Assembly: GCF_033807715.1 (NCBI RefSeq)
Contig: NC_084599.1
Coordinates: 8,326,125-8,390,124 of the forward strand
Length of the DNA stretch: 64,000 nucleotides
Direction: 5' to 3'
Source: Cololabis saira
Taxonomy: Eukaryota; Chordata; Actinopteri; Beloniformes; Belonidae
The position numbers and the translations under genes were made by a program. The notes beneath the pieces were generated by a model, which saw only the letters and a list, made by a program, of their open reading frames with translations, was not told the DNA's origin and made no database searches. Shown in pieces: positions 23,801-35,800 of the stretch. Within the stretch, counting starts at the first letter, position 1. The number at the start of each line of letters is the position of its first letter.

Positions 23801-26800
23801 ATTGGGGGAGCGAGGGGGTACAGTATTTTAATTAACATGGTCATTTTAATTTAAATGCCATTGCTTTATTTTACTTGTTCTCATTGTTCAAAAGGTTTGT
23901 GTTTTGAAACTATAGGCCACATGAAACATTAAATGGGCATAACTAGAAAAATAAATTGAGGCTCATTCTATCATCTACAGGACTGTCTCAGAAAATTAGA
24001 ATATTGTGATTTTCTGTAATGCAATTACAAAAACAAAAATGTCATACATACTGGATTCATTACAAATCAACTGAAATATTGCAAGCCTTTTATTATTTTA
24101 ATATTGCTGATCATGGCTTACACTTTAAGAAAACTCAAATATCCTATCTCAAAAAATTAGAATATTCTGGGAATCTTAATCTTAAACTGTAAGCCATAAT
24201 CAGCAATATTAAAATAATAAAAGGCTTGCAATATTTCAGTTGATTTGTAATGAATCCAGAATGTATGACATTTTTGTTTTTTTAAATTGCATTACAGAAA
24301 ATAAAGAACTTCATCACAATATTCTAATTTTCTGAGACAGTCCTTTAGGATAGGATTAGATATTGTAGGCTAATGGAATGTTTTACAAAAGTGTGTTTTA
24401 ATATATAATATTAATTGATATAATTCATTGCCTTAATGGTTTATAATATATATGAAACATTAAATATTAAAATATAAAAAATATATTAAAGTTATATTAT
24501 AGTCTGTGGAATTTATTTAAATATTTTAAGATTGTAATTAATTTTTTTTAAATATTTAAAAAATTACATTTATTAACCATGGACATGTTTTAACTCTCTG
24601 TATAGGCTACTGTAGGTTTACTACGGGCTGGGAGAGGCTCTGTACTTCTTTAATTGACATGACAGTGCAGTGAACTGGTGAACAAAGTTATCAGCTGTCG
24701 TTCTTGACTGAAGTCGTGGAACAAGTCCGCGTGGTTGTCCTTTAAATGTTTGGACAAGTTTGAAGTGTTGCCTCCTTTTGCGAGACACACTTGTAGCAGC
24801 GCTTGCACTGCGGTTTGAACCCGAAATATTTCCACCGTACTTCGGGCCCCCATTTTGTCCACAAGTACGGGCTTTTCTGCAGCTGCCATCTCTATTTATT
24901 TCAACTTTATTTCAACCCGCTCTGTCTGTCTAACACGCGACTTCTCGTTTCTCTCTTTTCCTCCGTCTAAACATGCGAGTGGGAGGGGGAGGCGGCTCTG
25001 CTTCTGCAACTACGTCACACTCGCGGACCTCGCCGTGCTTAAAGAGACAGGCTCCAATTTACCAATTCGTTTGCATAGAAAAAATATATAAAAGTACCGT
25101 TTGTTTTTAAATGCTGGTATAGTACCGTTTTCAAAACTCTAGTACCGCGGTACTATACTGGTACCGGTATACCGTGCAACCCTAGTCTGAATAGTGGCGA
25201 GTGATGTTTTCGAGTATTATTAACACTCTTCTTTCGACTGGCGTTGTCTGCAAACTGTCAGTTATCGTCTTGTCAGAATTCAGTTTCACAATTTACCACG
25301 TCTGTGTCATCTGGGAGTAATGAAATTTCCTCACCCGTAAACACTAGTTACCACTACAAGTTTCCACAAATGCTATGTACGTCCACAATCTTTCCAAGAT
25401 GTTTTAGGGCGTGTGAGAACACAAATATCTGCAGCATTTTCTCTGGAATTATTGTAGAGATTTTTACAGCAAGCTACTTTGCGTAGAATCATGAATAAGG
25501 AATGAGTTTGCCACTATTATTAGTGTGCTAATATTGTGGAATTCTGTGGTTATATGTGAGTGAAACTGACATAAGTAGGATTTATAAAAAAAAAAAAAAA
25601 AAACTGAAAAAGCACTCCTGTGTCTTTTTTTTTTTTTTTTTTTTTTTAAAGAAAAAAAAAAAGTCATATGACCGACGGATCATGTGACGGCCGCTGCTTT
25701 AGGGTCTGTCATTTCTTCTCATCAGACTCTTCAGAAAGTGGTTTTCACCGGGCCGTGGTGTGCAGACGCCAACCACGACGGCACGCAGGTGTGAGGACTG
25801 TTAAAATGTCAGGATCAGATCAGATTGCTGTTTCTTCATAATGTCTGGATTACCTGCATGTATATATCACACAAATCAAACCATCAGTACTGTAAGAACA
25901 TATTGTTCTGTCAGTCTAACGGTATGCAAGTACTACACCTTATGTTTTCAGCATAAAGATACTTTTCCATAGTATGGCTGTCCTGCACCTGTTGGATTTC
26001 TATGGAAATCTCAGATCGTATGAAATAAATCAAAGTTCAGTTTAATCATCCTACTAAACATTAATGAAGAAGTCAAAGTGTGAGTCCCTGAAGTCATGGT
26101 GAACATTGAGTAGCTTGCTTATTACTTATACACTAAAATAATCCGATAATGGTTTTCTGGCCGACCCGCCTACCGTGTTTTATTTTTTCTCCTTAAAGGA
26201 GCTTGAGGCTCCTTTTTAAGAAATGACTCTCTAGCGCCACCCTTCACCACGATGGCCGTCGGGGGTACTGCAGCCAACAGTGAAGCCGGCACGGGAGAAC
26301 GGGGAGAACGCACATGCAGCGTCATGTGACGTCACATCCGCAGGACAGCGCGGGAAATTCGGGACCGAATTGCAGCACATTTTGCAGCAACAGCCTGTTC
26401 AAGGCAAAGGAGAGATACACTAGAGGAAACATTCTTTTGGGTTTGGAACGCTTCATCTGACATTATTACTAGAAAACTTAAAATGTATATGAATTTTTTT
26501 CATAAATCTTGCCACAATCCGGCCTCAAGCTCCTTTAATGAAAGATTGTTGTTGTTTTAATGCACATGTCTGATTAAGTTATAGGGAGACTTATAAGTGG
26601 GTAATGGTGTAGTTTCAGAATTAGCCTTAAAACTGAGTGAAGCATGGACACGAGGAAGACATGGGGATTAAGGTTTTAAAACTGCTGTCTGACGAGTGAT
26701 TTTGGTTTGGGGTGTACAGTTTGACGGAGAGCACCGTCCGCCTGCAGCTCGGTGAACATGCTCGTATTAAAGAGCTGGAATGGAGGCCAGACTGACACAT

Positions 26801-29800
26801 GCCTCCCATGTTTCCTTCATTTGGCCGCCGGGCCAGTCGGAGGGCTTACTGATGTCTGGCTTGTTCTCCAAAGGGAAGTCCAACCGAGTGTTCCTAACAC
26901 TGGTTTCTGTTCTCTCCTTGAGATCACGACTGTAATCAGATACCGTGAATGTGTGGAAAAAGAGGCATTTTACAATGCATTCCTACATTTATGGATGTCG
27001 TGTCGTTCAGTGTCACCTGCAATTTTATAGATTTTTCTGAACGCAGAACATATTGTGTCAAAGTAATGAAAAGACTTAACTACAGTAAAAATCTCCCAGC
27101 CCTTTTGGACTTTTAATGCTTTACAAATGCAATGCGCTGCAAAGCAGTTCTTTTTATAAGGCTTTTAAAAATACTATTTTACATTGCAACCAGATGTTTT
27201 AGGCTATAATTTTCTCCAAAAGTCGCAGGCTAAGATTCCAAACCTCAAGTGCAGTGTGTTCTTAGTACATAGTAATTAGTTCTTAGTTTAGAGAATGCAA
27301 ACCCCGTAACCCGGAGAAGGTAAAGTTTTGTAAATTTACTGCCTGAGATTTCTTCTTTTTTTTGCGATCTGCTCAGGACTAGAAAATGGTACGGTACTCT
27401 GGGACCCATCTCTGCGCTTTACACGCACTTTACACGCACATCTTACTCGCTGAGGAGAGTTCTTTTGAGTCGACAGATGGGGAACGCACACAGTCATAAA
27501 ACACAGGATATTGGATCGGTTGCAGATAATCAATATCTTTTGCACCGCAAGTATGCAGCTCCAACGCTAGTGTGGTCTTCCTCTTCCTTTCCTCTGCAAA
27601 GATTGGTTGATGATAATCTGTCTCTCAGGACTGTCTAAATAATGTTTTCACTTCAAAACTGTATTAAAATATTCATGTGGACACGGTAAACCATAAAAAC
27701 TGTTTTGTTTTTCTTTTCTTTTCTCTCTCCAGCCAAAGGCCCTTGGACAGTCTCTCCTTTCTGAGGTTTTCCACAGAGGCAACCTCATTGAGAGTGATTA
27801 CTTTGGCCTCGAGTTTCAGAACATGCAGATGAACTGGGTATGTACTCCGGCGACCGGGCTCTTCATTTCCTGTTGAAAGCTCTCATGCACTGAGCAAACA
27901 GGCGCTTACAGTACATGCTAATTGATTATTCATAGAGTAAGCAAAGGTCACACTTTTCACGAGACTCCAGTCAAATTGCAATGAAAATTTTGAAAACGCT
28001 GCATCTGAGTCACCGAGTCGTTCTCGTTTGGCTTGCTCCGAATGTGCAGTCAGAGAAGTAGTAGTAGTATTTTCACTGGATTTGTGCGCTATGTAATTTT
28101 GGAATATTTTTAACTTGCCTGGCTCAAGTACCTATACTCAACTATCAGACTTCCCAGTGCTTTGTTCTCCCAGAAATGCAAGTGGAATGCAGTACCACCT
28201 TGGAGTTTCTGTAAACCGAGATGCTATCTATAAAACGCTCAAACGCTTCTTTAGAGACGACACAGCTGGAATTTGGTAGTTTCACCAAGGCTTTTAGCTC
28301 AAACGTTCAACTGCATGAGCGCTTCTGGCCCCAGTGTGCGCAGCCTGATGCAACGTTTATTTATTTAGTCTGATAGTCAAAGAGATAAACGGTCAAAACC
28401 CAAAGATCTTAAAGGATTCTCAAAGTAAGAGGATAAAAAGCAGCTTAATTGTGTGGTTTACTAATTTACAAATCCCATGAAGAGGTATCGGTGGCCTTTT
28501 TTTAAAATTAATTTTGATGGCCATCAAATGCATAGGTATGTATAAAAACTGAATAACATTATTTCTATGTAAGAAGATGACTTGATGCCAATTTTTCATC
28601 ATATCTTTCTGGATGCTGCACATTCCACCGCCAATTAGACCCAGATGTAACGGTGAAAGTAAGCTCTTGCAGCTGGAAGCCAGTGTCTGCAAGCAGCACG
28701 GCAACATTTTTCACCTGTTGTCAAGACTCTGATATGGCAAACCCTTTGAAATTAATGAGCATATTAAAGTCTGATCGTCACCGCCTGAACACTTGGAGCT
28801 TGTCTTGTAAATATCATCCTACTTCTCTCTCTCAAGGTTTGGCTGGAACCCACCAAACCCGTTGCAAAGCAAGTTAGAAGTAAGCACGCTTAATATATTT
28901 GGCTCAAATTCACCGTTTGAAAATATGAATGCACAGTTCTGATCTATTTCTTGTCTCTTTCAGGGCCAGCAAATACACTGTTCAGACTGTCTGTTAAATT
29001 CTTTCCGCCTGACCCCGGTCAACTGCAAGAAGAATACACAAGGTTTCACCTTTTCAAATTTATTGGTGATTAAGCCTGTCTACAAGAATTATTCGATTAA
29101 ATATGGACTCAAGCTTAATCTTTCTTCTCTTTCTTCTTTATTTCCACAGGTACTTATTCTCCCTGCAAATGAAAAGGGATCTGATGGAGGGCAGGTTGAT
29201 CTGCACAGAAAACACTGGAGCTCTGTTGGCCTCTCACCTTGTTCAGTGTATGATTTATTCTGGCCCTTTTTTATTTCTTAATATCAGAGTTTTACTTTTC
29301 TTTTGTCTGAGCAAAGTCTGTTTTTAAAGTATTGTGTAAAATTAAATGTATACACTTCAAATGCAAGTGAACCCGTCAGAACTGAGTGTGTAAAGGGACC
29401 GAACTCCTGAAGTAAACATTTACTCTGCAAAGAAAGTCTGATCTTTTGCTCTTGTCTACTAAACAGCGGAGATTGGTGACTACGATGATGCGGCGGACAG
29501 AGACTTCCTGAGGACGACCAAGCTGCTGCCGTACCAGGACAGGGTGCAGGAGAGGGTCATGGAGCTGCACCGCAGGCACTTGTAAGTTGCCCCCTCTGCG
29601 CGACGTGATCCTCACATTTCACAGCTCGTCTATCCCGTGGCAGTATTTTGGTTTCCTCCATTACTCTCTCAGAATATTGACTCCAACCTGCTGATATGAA
29701 AAGACTGAAAACCTGAGTCAGAATGGTTACGTAAATACCCTAAAACAGAGATTATCATCAGATTCAGGCAGCAGATTGCTTCGATGCTGCTTCTGTAAAT

Positions 29801-32800
29801 CTCCTGTTTGTGCAGCTCACAAGACTGAATGCATTTCACTGTCAATCTTTACCCAGTTTATGATGTCATCTCAACATTCTTCATCGACCTCTCCCGCTTC
29901 CCTTCGTCACTGTTGCTAACTGGGACAACATTTTTGCTGTTGTTTACGGTTTTACGATGGCAATTATGCGAATGAAAACCTTGTTCCAGGATGCTTGAGA
30001 CCATTTTTCGACACAAATGCTTAGGGCTGGGCGATATGGACCAAAAGTCATATCTCGATATTTTCTAGCTGAATGGCGATACTCGATATATATCGATATT
30101 TTTTCTGTGACATAATTGGGGTTTCCCCCAAAGCATTATAGCATAGCATCTCTGTTAGCTTCATTTTTTCTGAGGCAAACCCTTAAAAAAACAGTCAGTT
30201 TTAATACAAAGCCTCGTGCCAAATGTCACACAGGTTCCTTTATTAACAGAGGTCTGCACAATATCAAAATGTATAAAACAAATGAAATAAAAATAAACTG
30301 CCTGCATATATAGAATAAAAATGCTTCTTGAATAAAATAAAACAAATATCCCTTTCCTGCATAACAATTAAATTAAAATACACTGTGCAATTAATACAAT
30401 GTAACAGTAACAGCCAGACTTTTCCACTGAGGTTGACAGTTGTGCAAAAAACAAAACATTTGTGCAAATCTCAAATAAAACATTCAAGTCAATTTGTCAC
30501 AAAATAAACTATATCAAAATCATTAAAAAAAAATATAAAAAAAAAAAAAAAATTTTTAATCGATATAAACGATATTGTCTCGTACCATATTGTGTTTGAA
30601 AATATATCGATATATATTAAAATCTCGATATATCGCCGAGCCCTAAAATGCTCCACTTTTCGTCACAAATGCTCCACTTTTAGTCATGGAAGGATGTGTA
30701 CAAGATTATTAAATGCATAGGGTTGGTGATGCAGTTAAATTGGAAGCGAGGGTTTGCAGATCCCAGTGCAGGCAGGAGAAGCCTCATCCTACGCTGCCGT
30801 CCAGGATCAATACTGCTCATCCACTGCAGGGCAAGATTAAACATTGGGCAGTTGCAATATTATGTCATAGTTAATGTCTGATTGCAGTTAAATAAGATAA
30901 CACTAGTAGAGTTGGAAGCATTGCTGATTTGATCGACCTAGGAACAAATGTTAGATGTCTGTGTTTATTTTCTGGACAAAGTCCAAAGCAAACATTTAGC
31001 TGGGACTAAATAAAAAACAAAACTGCAAACTTTGTTCGTCCTCTCAGAGAACCTGGAATTGGCATTTCCAGTACTGACTTTAGATGACATAACCCAGGTG
31101 AAAGTTGAGGATCTTGTGATATGTTTCCATGGATGTGAAAGCTGCAGATGTCTGAGCAGCTGCTCACCGGCCACTGGGCCGTCTGCATTTCATGAGTGTT
31201 AATAGACTGTTGTCTATTAAGAACAAGGTCTGTCGTAGCTCGACCTCGCTCTAAAGCATAATACTGCGTCATAATGCTATTAGCTGCCTGTGGAGGTATG
31301 ATGGAATTTCAAATATTCACTGCTTGATAGCAGGTCCGGTCACTATAAAAATAAAGGATGTGTTATCTTGCAGCCATCTTAAGAGATGTAAAGCAATATA
31401 GGTTTACTTGCCTACATTTTGGTGCCTATAGTGTAGTTTTAAGAAACAGGAGTTGTATTTCCCACTTGAAGTGCATTGTTTGCAAATTAGGACTTTGATT
31501 AAATCATGTTCATTCAAGTCTTGTGGGTGAGAATGTGGGTATTTCTCTTCATCCCTCCCCGGCTCAGGGACAGATTGGGGAAGTCCCTGGCTGTTACACT
31601 AGGCATGATCAAAAGTGTGTGTCCCACAACACTCATGAACTGGTTCAGTCAGCTCAGTTAACTCAGGGTTGCTCGTGTTCACAGCAGACGGATGCTGGCA
31701 ACTTCTATGGAGTATCAAAACGGATATTAAAAATGGCATAAAAGGACAGCTAACGTCTCAGAAATAGAGCCACAAGTCCTGCTAGGAGCTTGTGAAGATG
31801 AGGAAATGATGAAAGGCTAAAAACCAACACATCTGCTGAGATCGATCAGCACTAGACGACGGGGATGCAGGTGGGATCATTGCAGGAAATGGATCTGGAT
31901 ATAGGGTGTATTTTTAATTTAGTTTAAATGATCAGTCATTGCCTCGTTCACAAACCTTAACTGTAAGTACATACAAACCGATACATTTCCGATACTTTTT
32001 CCCCATCAGATACATTTTGGCAATGAATTAAAAAAAAGTAAGAAAAGAGGACTAAAACTAAATTATCCCAAGTTTCTTTTATTGACCACTGGAGAACAAC
32101 ATGGACATATATTTCAACAAAGCTCATCAGCTCTGGTGCCACAAAATGTAAAAACATGAAATTGTAAAATAAAACAAAAAGTGCAGAATAGTGCAATAAC
32201 AAAAATGAATACATTTAACTTCAAAAGAAGTAGTTGAATGACATCCAGTCAAACTCACAAACACAAGAAGATTAAAATACTTTTTGGCTTAACCTTAGTT
32301 CAACATTCTGAATGGAATGAAATGAATAGCAGCAGCTTAATGCAACAGGAACATGTATAAAATTTCACAATTCAAACATGGAAGCCATGTTAGTTTCGCT
32401 TACGGCGGCCAGAAGTGACGTTAAATGCAACGATATATAAAAGGATTTAATATTAAAAACATTAATAACTAGGTATGTCCCGATACTTTTTTGGCCGATA
32501 CCGATGTTTTGAAAATGCCGTGACCGGGCCCGATCGATGGGGACAACACTAGTTGTAGCTTATTGGTGGCTACGGTCCACTGATCTTAGGATATAAAATG
32601 ATTGCTGCTGTTCTTCAACACCGATGTGATTTCCTCAATATTATTCACACCTAAGACAAACACTGACCCCCAATTTAGCGCGTCGCCTGTTCTCTTTATA
32701 TAATCTGGCATGAGGTGGGGTGTGGAGCTGGCCCCCTCAACCACCCGCCCCAGAGGGAACACTCAACCACGGGTCAGGTCCGCAAATCCCGTTCTTATCA

Positions 32801-35800
32801 GGGTAGCACGGATCTGGCACCCGGTGCTGGATCAGCCGGCCTCTCTGATGTTTGTGAAGCCAGACGCCCAGCAGGGCCGTCATGTTGCACAATGATAGGT
32901 TTGAAATTCAGACTGCAGAATATTGTTTAAATAGATGAAAATTTCAATAAGATACTTGGTAGCACTGAGAGCACACTAGTCTGGTCTCGTCACCCTCTCG
33001 TAGTGCAGACCACGCAGGTTATTTGCATCAAAAAGTGCTGACTCACTGCTCAGTTTTACGTGACCTGGTAGGAGAGAGAAGCTGCTTCCTGGAGTCCCAG
33101 ACCTGAAGGCTTTTGACACGGTGCAGAACGTACTACTGGTGCCAGAAGACTTTCATTAGGATTTATTTCCTTTTTTATTTGTGTGCGTTTTTTCAAAAAT
33201 AAAAATGTAATCTACCGTTTGGAACTAGTAAACAAAACAGTTCAGCAGGATTTAGTGCTTACTCTGTAATGGAACCAATGATTAGATGAGTTTATCAGTT
33301 ACATGTCATGACAATGAAGCGTTTAACAATATTTGGCACACATCCTGTGCCAAACGGCGGCTCTTTCTACCCCGTCTGCTCTAAAGACCTTTGCTAATCT
33401 CTTCCTCTGGTTGTTGCATGGAAGCACAAGTGTGCAGGGTTCCTGCACCTAATCCTCTGCTCTGGACAGTCTATTAGCCATAAGGCCAGAGGCGCAGGGA
33501 CGGGCTCTAAGGAGATTTCACCGCTTAGCGGATGAACAAAATTAGAATGAACTGATGATTGGATGGATATGTCTTCCTGACATACTGTTGGGTTGTAATC
33601 GTGTGGTTTTAGATAGCGCCTGTCAAATCCTGGAGGCATGAAGGATTTAAGGTTCCCTTTTCTTGGCATTCGAGGTTCATGCTATAATTTATAAAGTACA
33701 TCTGTAGGAAAATATGTATTTGCTACAGAATCAGATCAGAACTGCCCCTCTAGAAATAAACCTCCAATTCCATGAAAATAGTTAGAATTAAAATAAATAA
33801 ATAAATAAAAATACATACATTAAAAACATAGGCAATTTGTTTTAAGATGAGAATATAATGATAACTTAAAACGATGAAAAGAGGTAATAGAATGCAAAAA
33901 GAGAGGAAGATTATTCCAATCTGATGGAATTAAATAAAATAAAATGATCTTTTACCAACCTCTTTTAAAATTCTAGGAAAAAAGGAAAATTCATATGTCT
34001 GAGTGAGTATGGAGAGTTATATAGAATCATGAGTTCTTTTAAATATGGAGGACAGTGAAAATAAACACATTTAAAAAGGAACTGAAGCCGGTGAAATTGC
34101 CGTCGAGATTTGGGTTGCAACCAGTTCAATGAATCAAACATAAATAGTCAAAATTGTCTTAGTCTAAGCAGAAATATCTCTGCCAATGGGGTTAGAACAT
34201 ATTTGACTAGAATTTGTAAAACCAGCAAGATAGTCTTCAAATTCTTCTAAAAAAGGCTTTGGAGCAGTGGGGAGTGTACATTGCTACTACGCAAGTACTT
34301 TAGCCTGCGTCAGTACTCGGCATTTACACGACATCAGGAGCATCCTTTTTCATTCACATCCTTTTCATCTGTCGGGCTGCAGCTCCTTCTCTCTGCTTCA
34401 CTGAAGACAATCTAACAGTCAAATAGTCGCTTCACTTCCCCGGAGAGTTCTTGTCAATACGATTATTGTGGTGATGCAGCGTTTCTCCAACCCTGGTCCT
34501 CGGGGGAAACCATCCTGCATGTTTTACGGGAGGTTCTGCTCCAACACCTGCCTGAAGTTAGTGGGCCGTTGACGGACTGGTACAGACCTTGATGAGAATC
34601 TGACGGGGGTTCCATCATTTGAGCCTTAATACTGACCTGGTGAAACAACCTCCTAATTAGCTTCTGGTGTTACTCTGTTGTGATAACTCCATGCAAATAT
34701 TCCATAAAACAGGAGGTTGGAAAGCTGCTGGAATGAGCCCTGCCCATTGCTGCTGCGAACGTTTTTAAGCTGTCCAAAAATAAATGCATTTTTACTCAAT
34801 ATCAAGCTCTGTGTATCAAATGGAACTGCAAACGTACAGAATGTGGACGTGAGATTTTAGTGCACACTCACAACTTCTTGTAGTGCATCAATTTCCATCT
34901 GAAATTAAGTGGCTAGAACGGATTTTTAGCTTTTATTAGAGCTGTTATTGGGAAATATTTTAAATGTACTTTTTTTTTAAGACATAGTAAGCATCCATAT
35001 CACAATCTCTATTTGGTGAAATGTATTTAAGTTTCTTAAAGCTCTCTTCGTCTCAACATTTTGCCATTTTTTTTTTTTTTCAATTAACTCAAACATTAAC
35101 TGAAATTGTGTTAAATAAAAGGTGCCCAATAACGGACCTTGGGGGACTCCTCTCCATTTACGTGACTTCAAACACGAGTTGATGTTTTTGTTTTTTTCCC
35201 CCCAACCAGCGGCCAGACTCCTGCTGAATCCGACTTCCAGATCCTAGAGATCGCCCGTAAGCTGGAAATGTACGGCGTCCGCTTCCACCCGGCAGCCGAC
35301 CGGGAGGGCACGAAGATCAACCTGGCCGTGGCTCATCTGGGACTGCAGGTTTTTCAGGTGATCGCTGGTTCTCTTCTGTCTTCTGTGAGCAGGACCCACT
35401 CTGTTAGTGTTCCTCACCACTGCACGTCCCTTTTGTTTAATGTGTCTGTTGTATGTTCCCCACAGGGCAGCACCAAAATAAATACCTTTAATTGGTCCAA
35501 GATTCGCAAACTGAGCTTCAAAAGAAAACGGTTTCTGATCAAGCTTCACCCAGAGGTCCATGTAAGTCAGAACTCCACCAGCTAAATGTAAAGCATTACC
35601 AGAAAATGTACAATACATGTTTACTTTCAGTTCAAATAATGAAGATAGTCGAAGAAAATTTAATTTTAAACATCTATTTGCCCAAACAACTTTAAAGCAG
35701 ATGAGTGTTTCTGTTGTTGGAGTTAAGTTATGGAATTCATTACATGATGATTTAAAGGGCTGTATAAACTTATTTCAGTTTAAAAAAAAATTTAAATAGG

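Larger units (their letters stand above)
23452..25184. mobile_element. hAT element, partly coding remnant, perfect 8-bp TSD
   Basis: GTCTGAAT occurs at 23444-23451 and 25185-25192, directly flanking termini TAGGGTTGTCACGATACC and GGTATACCGTGCAACCCTA. Subterminal TTTCGATACT repeats are present. On the minus strand near 24700-24890 a decayed BED-type zinc-finger region is recognisable (WKYFGFKP in one frame, [19 protein letters not shown] in another), the usual N-terminus of hAT transposases. An F1 MITE (23978-24345) is nested inside. Confidence 0.82.
14827..27732 (+). other. farp2 intron 2, 12.9 kb
   Basis: The longest intron. Apart from the mobile elements listed separately (17963, 18668, 20515, 22020, 23452, 26197) no exon was recognised. 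The gaps 14827-17960, 19480-20510, 21015-22010, 22390-23440, 25195-26190 and 26540-27730 hold no element I could name. Minor repeats include a TG/TA/CA tract near 20307-20340 and a TG-rich tract at 22920-22970. Large early introns often carry enhancers, but none can be identified by eye. Confidence 0.6.
29582..35209 (+). other. farp2 intron 7, 5.6 kb
   Basis: Contains the elements listed at 30022, 31960, 34477 and 34970. The remaining stretches (29582-30010, 30660-31950, 32560-34470) show no recognised exon. AT-rich low-complexity sequence near 33780-34260 may be a decayed retroelement tail. Confidence 0.55.

Noticed and set aside
28837..28872. Shorter version of farp2 exon 4 ending before GTTAGA
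   Set aside because: It is in phase only with a different acceptor and would remove the conserved VRRP segment; the donor at 28880 joins exon 5 correctly.
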